Assembly (NCBI RefSeq): GCF_000758665.1
Contig: NZ_CP009285.1
Span: 868,001-932,000, forward strand
Direction of reading: 5' to 3'
Source: Paenibacillus borealis
Lineage (GTDB): Bacteria > Bacillota > Bacilli > Paenibacillales > Paenibacillaceae
DNA: 64,000 bases
Under the pieces are notes generated by a model. It ran no database searches. It was not told the DNA's origin and saw nothing but the letters and a program-made list of their open reading frames with translations. The translations under genes were made by a program, and so were the position numbers. Numbering within the stretch: position 1 is the first letter of the stretch; each line of letters begins with the position of its first letter. This document shows positions 9,619-16,724 of the stretch, piece by piece.

Positions 9619-9978
9619 ATGGAAATCACTCTAGATATGAGTAAAGGTGCATTAGATACAGCAAAAAAAGTATATCGGGGAGAACTAACAAGAACTGAAG
9701 GGAAAATTGAAATTAATAGGCGTACGGGTATGAATGAAGGCTCGGCACAAGATTTTATTACTATTTTTTTGGCTATGATGAGTGGGAAAGTATATAAGCG
9801 AGCTTTTAACAATGCCACTAATAAATTTTTGCTTGAAAGTATCAGACAAGAATTTGGGGATGAATCCTATAGAAAGGCGTTAAAAGCAGTCCAGCAACAC
9901 ATAGATTATTACTCTACTTTAGGTAAAGGGAAATTAACAGGATTACAACGGATTATAGATCAAATGAAGAGGCTCTAG
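9619..9978 (+). CDS. Small protein resembling the head domain of ScoMcrA-type HNH restriction enzymes
   Basis: Start set at ATG 9619, which has GGGAGG 8 bases upstream; the longer frame from 9580 has none. The 119-residue product has GMNEGSAQDFITIFLAMMSG, YKRAFNNATNKFLL and LKAVQQHIDYY in order. This resembles, from memory, the N-terminal domain found on ScoMcrA-like HNH endonucleases, but no HNH domain follows and the operon ends 40 bases later. It may be a free-standing specificity or adaptor subunit for the McrB/McrC-like proteins upstream, or the remnant of a larger enzyme. It sits 46 bases after the nuclease gene on the same strand, so co-transcription is likely. The resemblance is moderate; the function is inference. 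Confidence 0.55.
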   Translation: MEITLDMSKGALDTAKKVYRGELTRTEGKIEINRRTGMNEGSAQDFITIFLAMMSGKVYKRAFNNATNKFLLESIRQEFGDESYRKALKAVQQHIDYYSTLGKGKLTGLQRIIDQMKRL

Positions 9979-10015
9979 GAACGGAAATAACTAATTAGCA
10001 GTTAATGTGGGATTG

Positions 10016-10045
10016 CCCTCTCTTTAGTGAGAGGGTATTATTTTG
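10016..10045 (+). terminator. Terminator after the first McrBC-like operon
   Basis: CCCTCTC (10016-10022) pairs with GAGAGGG (10029-10035) around a TTTAGT loop, followed by TATTATTTTG. The T tract is imperfect but the position just after the small gene fits. Confidence 0.7.
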
Positions 10046-10095
10046 TCTTTACAAGGGAATGTGAGTTGGATCGAGCATTGGGTTTCGACCATCTT

Positions 10096-10344
10096 TCACT
10101 CATCATCCCTCAACAGCTCCCCAACAGAAACCTCCAGCGCTTTCGCAATAGCCACCACCTCGTAATCCTGCACAAGCCTATATTGACCCTCCAAGCGAGA
10201 CAAACTTGTCGGGCTAATGTCCAAACCGAAGGTTTGCAGCCTGGCAAGGAAATCCTTTTGCTTCATTCGTTTGGCTTTTCGAATAGCTACGACTCGGGTC
10301 CCGATGATGTTCTTATCACCTGGGGGTTCTTTGCGATGTCTCAT
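10096..10344 (-). CDS. XRE-family transcriptional regulator
   Basis: An 82-residue protein consisting almost entirely of a Cro/C1-type helix-turn-helix (about 12-75): GTRVVAIRKAKRMKQKDFLARL, then ISPTSLSRLEGQYR as the recognition helix region, then VVAIAKALEVSVGELL. Transcribed leftward, converging on the defence operon and diverging from the Spo0E-like gene. A 7-4-7 inverted repeat at 10359-10376 sits just upstream of its start and is the natural candidate for its autoregulatory operator. Single-domain XRE repressors often control restriction or mobile loci; whether this one controls the adjacent operons is inference. Confidence 0.85.
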   Translation of the reverse strand: MRHRKEPPGDKNIIGTRVVAIRKAKRMKQKDFLARLQTFGLDISPTSLSRLEGQYRLVQDYEVVAIAKALEVSVGELLRDDE

Positions 10345-10358
10345 TTCCGTGTCACCTC

Positions 10359-10376
10359 ACAATTTAACCAAATTGT
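10359..10376. promoter_or_regulatory. Inverted repeat, candidate operator of the XRE regulator
   Basis: ACAATTT-AACC-AAATTGT is a perfect 7-4-7 repeat 15 bases upstream of the XRE start codon, a size and position typical of Cro/C1-type autorepression. Confidence 0.55.
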
Positions 10377-10393
10377 ATGCGAGGTAAGTGTTG

Positions 10394-10445
10394 TTTTAAT
10401 GCGGATATCGAATTAAAATAAAATAAACCGATAAACGCATTAAAA
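10394..10445. promoter_or_regulatory. Spaced 10-bp inverted repeat between XRE and Spo0E-like genes
   Basis: TTTTAATGCG (10394-10403) and CGCATTAAAA (10436-10445) are exact complements 42 bases apart, about four helical turns, with very AT-rich DNA between. It could be a paired operator or cruciform for the divergent promoters. Confidence 0.5.
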
Positions 10446-10495
10446 TCTCTGTACATCGTCTACAGATATAGCTTTCCCAGGAAGGAGAGGGTGCG

Positions 10496-10993
10496 ATGCA
10501 ACATCTCATGCATAATTATGAGGAGGAGAAGCGCAAGTTGAATGAACTCGGAAATAAATCATTGGAGCAGGGGATTCCACTAAGCAGTAATGAAGCGGTC
10601 CAGGCCCAGAGTCGTAAGGTGGACGAACTCATTAACCAGATGTATCAAGAAAAAAGTAGACATACAGCTCCACTTAATTTGAAATTCTGTCTTGGAGGAG
10701 ATGTGGTGAGCTTTCCGGCATGGTTTATAAAGACGATTCAAAGTCGATTGAATGAGGTCACCGCACAGATCGAACATCAGTCCGAGCCTAGACATCCTTT
10801 TGAGGAAGAGAGCAAAGCTTTTCAGGCATTATTTGAGTCTATGGATATTGCTCACAGGCCAGAGTTTGAGTGCTGGGAGGACAAGCTTCAATTGAAGCAA
10901 GCCGTTATTTATGAACGTTTATATCTACAAGGGCTTAAGGATGGTATGCAGCTTGTAAATGCATCTACTGCCCCTCCAGTTCTCTCGGACTAA
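10496..10993 (+). CDS. Spo0E-like aspartyl-phosphate phosphatase domain protein
   Basis: A 165-residue protein. Residues 8-52 match the Spo0E family pattern: a helix (YEEEKRKLNELGNKSLEQG), a turn, then LSSNEAVQAQSRKVDELI, equivalent to the SxxLDxLI signature used to dephosphorylate Spo0A~P. The signature is atypical: S-R-K-V-D-E-L-I instead of S-Q-x-L-D. The remaining ~100 residues form a second, probably helical region (FQALFESMDI, WEDKLQLKQAVIYERLYLQGLKDG) that I do not recognise but have the impression is common in Paenibacillus. Start ATG has GGAAGGAGAGGG upstream. It could tune entry into sporulation; its place among defence genes may be incidental. Confidence 0.65.
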   Translation: MQHLMHNYEEEKRKLNELGNKSLEQGIPLSSNEAVQAQSRKVDELINQMYQEKSRHTAPLNLKFCLGGDVVSFPAWFIKTIQSRLNEVTAQIEHQSEPRHPFEEESKAFQALFESMDIAHRPEFECWEDKLQLKQAVIYERLYLQGLKDGMQLVNASTAPPVLSD

Positions 10994-11070
10994 AATATAC
11001 TCTGGGGAATATGCTGTTAAAAGTAAATTAGTATCAGAATGAAGAGTGATAATTGCATACGTTATTATTG

Positions 11071-11095
11071 GGCTGTCCATGTGACAGTCTTTTTC
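11071..11095 (+). terminator. Terminator after the Spo0E-like gene
   Basis: GGCTGTC (11071-11077), loop CATGT, GACAGTC (11083-11089), followed by TTTTTC. One G-T pair in a 7-bp stem. Confidence 0.7.
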
Positions 11096-11170
11096 TTGTT
11101 GGAAGGGAATCCTTCCCATATTGTCGAATTACCATACATATTGTAAATCCAGATGATACGAGGTTTTGCT

Positions 11171-11866
11171 ATGTTTAAAGCACTGTTGTCGCTCTTCAAA
11201 AAGTCTGATGCAAAGCCGCCACAGGCCGTGCAGAAAATACATACCTCAAAGCCAAAGCCAAAAGTGGCCTCCACACGAATTGGAGAGTTAGGCGAGCATA
11301 AAATCAATATCCAACTTGATCAACTACCTAAGGAGTGTAAATCGTTAAGCGATCTATTACTCCCTAATCCGAAGTCTCGAACAGGCTACGCTCAGATTGA
11401 TCATGTTGTTATTTCTCCGTATTGCTTATTTGTCATTGAGACGAAAAACTACAATGGGGAAATTAAGGGTGGGCGGACGGATCAGCAATGGTCAGTAAGT
11501 AATCGTTACAAGATGTATAATCCGCTGAAGCAGAACTACGGGCATATCAAGGCTATCGAGAGTCTGATAAAGGGTGTAGCGGCAGTAAAGTTTGTCTCCA
11601 TGATCTCATTCACAATGAGATGTCGGTTCAGTATTGATCCCGAGCTTAGGAAGATCCATTCGGACGAACTGGTTGTCTATGATGTGGAACTAAGTGAGTA
11701 TATCTCTAGGAAGTTGATCAGTTTGAGGACGGGAACCCCTCAACCTCCTATTTCTGCTGCGCAGGTCCAAACGATATACGATCATTTGATTAAGGCTAAT
11801 ATCACCGATCCACAGATTCGTAAGCTTCATGTACAGAAAATAAAGGGGACCAAAGCGCAGCGTTAA
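11171..11866 (+). CDS. NERD-domain (nuclease-related) protein
   Basis: Start ATG 11171 is preferred over 11153 because ACGAGG lies 8 bases upstream. The 231-residue product begins with a short hydrophobic stretch (MFKALLSLFKK) and a basic linker, then a NERD domain: RIGELGEHKI, LLLPNPKSRTGYAQIDHVVI with the catalytic-type Q-I-D-H, and LFVIETKNYNGEIKG with E-T-K as the ExK pair. This is a PD-(D/E)XK-like fold predicted to cleave nucleic acid. Cysteine or zinc motifs and helicase fusions seen in larger NERD proteins are absent. It is 36 bases upstream of a McrB-like gene on the same strand and may be an accessory nuclease of that system; the N-terminal hydrophobic segment could tether it to the membrane. 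Confidence 0.85.
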   Translation: MFKALLSLFKKSDAKPPQAVQKIHTSKPKPKVASTRIGELGEHKINIQLDQLPKECKSLSDLLLPNPKSRTGYAQIDHVVISPYCLFVIETKNYNGEIKGGRTDQQWSVSNRYKMYNPLKQNYGHIKAIESLIKGVAAVKFVSMISFTMRCRFSIDPELRKIHSDELVVYDVELSEYISRKLISLRTGTPQPPISAAQVQTIYDHLIKANITDPQIRKLHVQKIKGTKAQR

Positions 11867-11902
11867 TAAATACCTATCATTGGAATAAGGGAGTTAACAT
11901 AC

Positions 11903-14092
11903 ATGATCAAACAACTACGAAGCTGGTGGAAAGATACAGAGATATCTAACCTAATCGGCCGCAAAAAAGTGGATTTTTCCATCTTTCGTGATGGCACTCA
12001 TATTCCAGTTGAATTTCGTCCGGATTTCCTGGAAGCTAATCAAGGTCAACAGCCTAACCTGGGTGAAGGAATTAAGGTTAAGCTCATTCACGAAGATCGA
12101 GGCTATGAAGCCACACTATTTAAAATTGATCAAGCATCCGCTAGTCGGGAAGCTCTTCAAATTCTCTATAACGGAAATCAAACATTGAAGGAGTTGTTAA
12201 TTGAAGCCTTCAAGCATTCCTATTCCTACATTATGCAAGAGAGAACGAATCAACTAGCAGATGATGCGAAGAGACCTCAGGTTGTTGTTCCTGAAGATCA
12301 AGCGGAATACATAGATTTCTTTGCGACAGGAGTTCCTTTTGAATACCGTTTAGAGTTCATAACGTATCAGCCGAAGCCAAATGTATGGTGGGTGAATCAG
12401 GGAACCACCATTCAAGCGGAGAAGGAAGCGGGGATTCTGTGGGCACCTCTACTGAATACTCAAGGCCGTAAGCTATATCACTGGGAGACAATGAAGGAGG
12501 TTAAAGAAGGAGATATCATCCTTCATTACTCCAATAAGGCTATTCGCTATGTTAGTCAGGTTACAGATGCGGCAGTCGAAGCACCGAAACCAGGCTCTAT
12601 GGCTAATACGGGTTGGCAAGAGGAAGGAAGACTGGTTCGCACCAATTATGTAGAACTCATTCCGTCTATTGTGCTGCAACAGTTCAATCAGCAAATTATG
12701 CAACTGAATATAACTCAAGGACCGATCCATACTGGAGGGGGAGTGAATCAAGGGTATTTGTTCCGCTTTTCAAGACAGGGGCTTCAAGTGCTTCAGTCAC
12801 TCACGACAGAAGTGAATTGGCCTGATTTTACTATTCTAGAGCAAGATGAGGTTGCCTCCAGTATGGAGAGCTTGCGTGAGGTGATTCCTATTCTACCACC
12901 ATCCGATTCTAGCATTCCAACATTCCTCCACCAAATCCAATCCCACATCCGCCGCCAAGGCTTCTTTTTCCCTGAGCACCTAATTGAGAACTTCTACCTC
13001 TCGCTGAAGGCTAAGCCTTTTGTCATTCTGGCGGGTATATCAGGTACAGGGAAGACACGACTGGTGAAGCTGTTTGCGGAGGCGCTGGGGGCGACGCGGG
13101 ATAATGGGCAGTATACCTTGATTCCGGTGCGGCCGGATTGGAGTGATCCTGCGGATCTGCTGGGGTATAAGGATCTGTCGGGCAGGTTCCAGGCGGGGCC
13201 GATCACGCAGGTGTTCGTGGAGGCGCGGCAGCCGGAGAATCGGCATCAGCCTTATTTTATCTGCCTGGATGAGATGAATCTGGCCCGGGTGGAGCATTAT
13301 TTCAGTGATCTGTTAAGTGTGCTGGAGACGCAGGAGTGGCGGGAGAGTGAGATTCAGACGCAGGAGCTGATCTCGCGTGCCTTGCTGGGGACACCTAAGG
13401 ATCGGGAGACCTATGGCGGCCTGGGCATCCCGGAGAATGTGTTCCTGATCGGGACGGTGAATATGGACGAGACCACGCATCCTTTTAGCAAAAAAGTTCT
13501 CGACCGTGCAAGCACCCTAGAGTTCAATTACATTAATCTGCAGCAATATCCGCAAGGGGCTGAGCAGGACGCGGATGATCCCGCTGATCTTAATGACCTG
13601 AATCATCTCTTCCTCCGTTCCGATTATCTGCAGCTGGTGGATGCCTATGATACTCATCAAGAGCTCGTTGTGCGGACAACAGAGAGACTGGTTCAGATTA
13701 ATACGCTGCTGGAGGATATTCATGCTCATGTGGGCTTCCGGGTGCGGGATGCGATTTGCTTCTATATGATCTATAACGAACGTTATGGCCTGATGGATGA
13801 GGAAGAGGCGTTCGACTGGCAGCTGCTGCAAAAGATTCTGCCGCGTATCCAAGGAAGTCATTCCTCGGTGCGCCGGGTTCTGCTGGGCCTGATGAAGGTT
13901 GCGATAGGTAGCGGTGCCGGCATTGCGGTTAATGTTCAAGAACTCATGGACGATGATGCTTCGCCGCTCTATCTGAGATGGGCTGCCGGGCAGAATCCGC
14001 CTGGGGTCAAGCATCCGCAAAGTGCCCGTAAATTGGCTTATATGCTGAGGAGGCTGGAGGAAGATGGATTCACCTCATACTGGCTCTCTTAA
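11903..14092 (+). CDS. McrB-like AAA+ NTPase with EVE-like recognition domain
   Basis: A 729-residue protein. Residues about 158-255 look like an EVE/YTH-type modified-base reader: VWWVNQGTTIQAEKEAG, ILWAPLL, W-E-T-M-K-E-V-K-E-G-D-I-I-L-H-Y and IRYVSQVTDA follow the order of that domain. The AAA+ part has Walker A GISGTGKT at 378-385, Walker B ICLDEMNLARVEHYFSDLL with D456-E457, and GTVNMDETTH starting at 517. Unlike the first McrB-like protein, this one has a recognisable reader domain. The DNA is AT-rich up to roughly 12950-13050 and distinctly GC-rich after it, so the recognition half and motor half have different histories. The downstream nuclease gene overlaps by 29 bases. Confidence 0.88.
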   Translation: MIKQLRSWWKDTEISNLIGRKKVDFSIFRDGTHIPVEFRPDFLEANQGQQPNLGEGIKVKLIHEDRGYEATLFKIDQASASREALQILYNGNQTLKELLIEAFKHSYSYIMQERTNQLADDAKRPQVVVPEDQAEYIDFFATGVPFEYRLEFITYQPKPNVWWVNQGTTIQAEKEAGILWAPLLNTQGRKLYHWETMKEVKEGDIILHYSNKAIRYVSQVTDAAVEAPKPGSMANTGWQEEGRLVRTNYVELIPSIVLQQFNQQIMQLNITQGPIHTGGGVNQGYLFRFSRQGLQVLQSLTTEVNWPDFTILEQDEVASSMESLREVIPILPPSDSSIPTFLHQIQSHIRRQGFFFPEHLIENFYLSLKAKPFVILAGISGTGKTRLVKLFAEALGATRDNGQYTLIPVRPDWSDPADLLGYKDLSGRFQAGPITQVFVEARQPENRHQPYFICLDEMNLARVEHYFSDLLSVLETQEWRESEIQTQELISRALLGTPKDRETYGGLGIPENVFLIGTVNMDETTHPFSKKVLDRASTLEFNYINLQQYPQGAEQDADDPADLNDLNHLFLRSDYLQLVDAYDTHQELVVRTTERLVQINTLLEDIHAHVGFRVRDAICFYMIYNERYGLMDEEEAFDWQLLQKILPRIQGSHSSVRRVLLGLMKVAIGSGAGIAVNVQELMDDDASPLYLRWAAGQNPPGVKHPQSARKLAYMLRRLEEDGFTSYWLS

Positions 14093-16478
14093 TCAGGCGG
14101 TGGAATTGCTCCGTATCGAGACGGAGCTTTTTACGCTTTATGTGCAGGGGCGGCCCTATCATCCTACGGTGGAGACGTTGCAGCTTCATCGCTCCCCGGA
14201 GCAGGAGTGGGTGAATGCTCAGCTTGGAATTACATGCGCGCAGCGGCTTGGGAAAGTGCAGATTAAGGTGTTCTCGCCTGAAGCCTATGGGCTGATCGAC
14301 TGGCAGCCGGGGGAGTCGTCCTTTCCTTGCTTTTATGAGACGCAGCCGTATGAACTGGTGATTCAGAACAAGACGGCGGCCAAGCTTACTTTCTATCATG
14401 AGAATGTGCTGCTGCGGCAGGCGGTTAAGCCTCTGGGCGACTCGATTCTTGCAGGTGTGCTGAACTTCGGGAATGAGGTGGGGCTGACGGAGTGGGAGAT
14501 TCGGAGTGAGGGGCAGACGGTGCTGCGGGTGGAGATGGAGATCTATCCCTCGAAGATGGATTACAAGCTGGATTACCAGAACCTGCTGAATGAAGTGAAT
14601 GAGCAGATCTATAATCTGGCCTTCGATTTCTTGCGCCGGACCTACCAGTTAACGGGACTGCGGGAGACGCAGCATCAGAGCTTGACGGAGTTTTTCACGA
14701 TCCTACAGCATGTGTTCGGGCAGCTTCTGGATGCCGTTGAGCGGATTAACAAGAACCCTAATGTTGCGCTGCTTCAGGACCGCCGTCTGGTGGATGCGAA
14801 CCGGGTCAAAAAAGCCGGAAGAGAGAACATCCGTGAGCTCGCGAAGCATCCTGAACGACTAAGGGAAGACCCAAACCATGGATTCATCACCATTGGCAAC
14901 CGGAGTTACGCAGCCACGCACTTAATCGAGACGCGCAAACGACTTGCCTATGATACGAACGAGAACCGGTTCATCCGCTGGATGCTGGAACGGGTTCATC
15001 GGAAGCTGAAGGAGCTCAAGATTCACTGGAAGAAGACAAGCCGGACCCCAGATCCTGTGCTGATCAAAAGGCTGGATACGATGCTGACGCAAATCGAGCG
15101 CGTGCTTAAAGTGGATTTCCTGCGTGAGGCCGGAGTGCTGAAGCAGATGTCTGTTACGCTGGTACTGCAGATGGCGCCGGGATACCGTGAGGTCTACCGC
15201 TGTTATCTCATGCTGCTCAAAGGCTTGTCGATCCAGACTGACCTGTTCCGCCTGTCCATGAAGGATGTCGCGCAGCTCTATGAATATTGGTGCTTCCTGA
15301 AGCTGAATCAGCTGCTGGGGCAGAAGTATAAGCTGGTGAAGCAGGATGTGATTAGGGTGAACCGGAACGGGATTTTTGTGACGCTGGACCGCTCGCAGAG
15401 CGCGAAGATGGTCTATGAGAACCCGGTGAACGGGGAGCAATTCATCCTCTTTTATAATGCGATTCCTGATTCGGATAAGACCCCGACACTGAGCCAGCGT
15501 CCGGATAATGTACTCACCTTGAAGAAGAAGGATGCGGGTCAGATCAAGGAGTACAAGTATGTTTTCGACGCTAAATACCGCTTGAATCCTGCTTATGAAG
15601 ATACGCCTTACCAAAGGAAGTATAGACAACCTGGGCCGGAAGAGGACGACATCAATACGATGCACCGTTACCGGGACGCAATTGTGTATCAGGAGAAGGG
15701 CTCCGGGGAATATGAGCGAAGCATGTTTGGGGCGTATGTGCTATTTCCGTATCCGGATGAGGAGCGGTATAAGAGCCACCATTTCTACCAAAGCATTGAG
15801 CTGCTGAACATTGGCGCCTTGCCGTTCCTGCCGAATTCCACAAGTCTGGTGGAGCAATTCTTAGCTGAAATTATTCAGGATAGTCCGGAAAAAGCTTATG
15901 AACGCTCAACTCGTCCGCGCGGTACGAAGGAATATTACGTCAATCAGCTTGCGGGCAAAAATGTGCTGGTCGGCTCTGTCCGGGGGCCGGAGCAGGTGAC
16001 GGTGGCGGTGCGGAAGGCTTTTTATCATATGCCGCTTAAGAATCTTGTCAGCCAGAAGCTCCTAACCCAGATCGAATACATTGCCATGTGCCAATCCCGA
16101 AAGAAGTTCATTGATCCCGCCAAAACAGGCATTCACTGGGTAGGGAAGGTAGCCGATTGGAAGGTGCTGCGGCGTAAGGAGATTAAGGAAGTCCCTTGTC
16201 GGCCGGGTACCGAGGAGGAGCTGTATGTACGCTTCACGGTGGAGGAATGGAAGAGCTTAGCCGTTCCTATTACGCTAGGGGGCCAAGGGATCTACACAGT
16301 GCTCTATACTAGCAAGTACATTCTGGACCGGGCCCTGGAGCTTGCCGAGCTCCGTCTGGAAACGGAGGATGCGCTGCGCGAATGGCGCGAGAAGCGCCGC
16401 AAGGGTAAAGTTAAGGTGAAGCTGGATCATGAGGAGTATGTGGATTTGGGTAGGGTTGTGGAGGTTCGGAATATATAG
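14064..16478 (+). CDS. McrC-like DUF2357/PD-(D/E)XK nuclease subunit, long form
   Basis: An 804-residue protein, much longer than its counterpart at 8085. It has a DUF2357 region (YKLDYQNLLNEVNEQIYNLA, then RLAYDTNENRFIRWML), a YEYWCFLKL motif, and a nuclease core with RPDN (D481) and VFDAKYR (D502, K504). A C-terminal region of about 170 residues after the nuclease core contains EYIAMCQSRKKF, GIHWVGKVADW and LYVRFTVEEWKSLAVPI; I read it as an additional nucleic-acid-binding or regulatory module. The GC-rich composition matches the motor half of the upstream gene, so the two probably travelled together. It should act as the cutting subunit of the EVE-McrB-like motor. Confidence 0.85.
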   Translation: MDSPHTGSLNQAVELLRIETELFTLYVQGRPYHPTVETLQLHRSPEQEWVNAQLGITCAQRLGKVQIKVFSPEAYGLIDWQPGESSFPCFYETQPYELVIQNKTAAKLTFYHENVLLRQAVKPLGDSILAGVLNFGNEVGLTEWEIRSEGQTVLRVEMEIYPSKMDYKLDYQNLLNEVNEQIYNLAFDFLRRTYQLTGLRETQHQSLTEFFTILQHVFGQLLDAVERINKNPNVALLQDRRLVDANRVKKAGRENIRELAKHPERLREDPNHGFITIGNRSYAATHLIETRKRLAYDTNENRFIRWMLERVHRKLKELKIHWKKTSRTPDPVLIKRLDTMLTQIERVLKVDFLREAGVLKQMSVTLVLQMAPGYREVYRCYLMLLKGLSIQTDLFRLSMKDVAQLYEYWCFLKLNQLLGQKYKLVKQDVIRVNRNGIFVTLDRSQSAKMVYENPVNGEQFILFYNAIPDSDKTPTLSQRPDNVLTLKKKDAGQIKEYKYVFDAKYRLNPAYEDTPYQRKYRQPGPEEDDINTMHRYRDAIVYQEKGSGEYERSMFGAYVLFPYPDEERYKSHHFYQSIELLNIGALPFLPNSTSLVEQFLAEIIQDSPEKAYERSTRPRGTKEYYVNQLAGKNVLVGSVRGPEQVTVAVRKAFYHMPLKNLVSQKLLTQIEYIAMCQSRKKFIDPAKTGIHWVGKVADWKVLRRKEIKEVPCRPGTEEELYVRFTVEEWKSLAVPITLGGQGIYTVLYTSKYILDRALELAELRLETEDALREWREKRRKGKVKVKLDHEEYVDLGRVVEVRNI

Positions 16479-16519
16479 GGGAGTAAAGGATGCGTAATAG
16501 TAAGTGAAATAGAAAACGC

Positions 16520-16552
16520 AGCGGTACAGAGTTTATCTGTATCGCTTTTTTT
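16520..16552 (+). terminator. Terminator after the second McrBC-like operon
   Basis: AGCGGTACAGA (16520-16530) pairs with TCTGTATCGCT (16536-16546, one G-T pair) around GTTTA, followed by a run of T. Confidence 0.85.
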
Positions 16553-16724
16553 GGTGTACAACGATGAAGATTTAGTGAGATCTATTACAAATATTCCTAT
16601 TCTAGGTATACTTAATGGCAGAGCTCTTAGGGAGCAGCCTTGTTTACAAAGCTGGATTACTGTGTGTTCTAAAGCGAACTAGCTTTTTACGATGGAGATC
16701 AAATATATATTTCAGGAGTCTGAT

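Noticed and set aside
10027..10416. A 129-codon plus-strand frame opposite the XRE gene
   Set aside because: The minus-strand XRE protein has clear helix-turn-helix sequence; the plus frame has none and no ribosome site.
14922..15665. A 247-codon minus-strand frame
   Set aside because: Antisense to the second McrC-like gene in GC-rich DNA; no start signal or domain.
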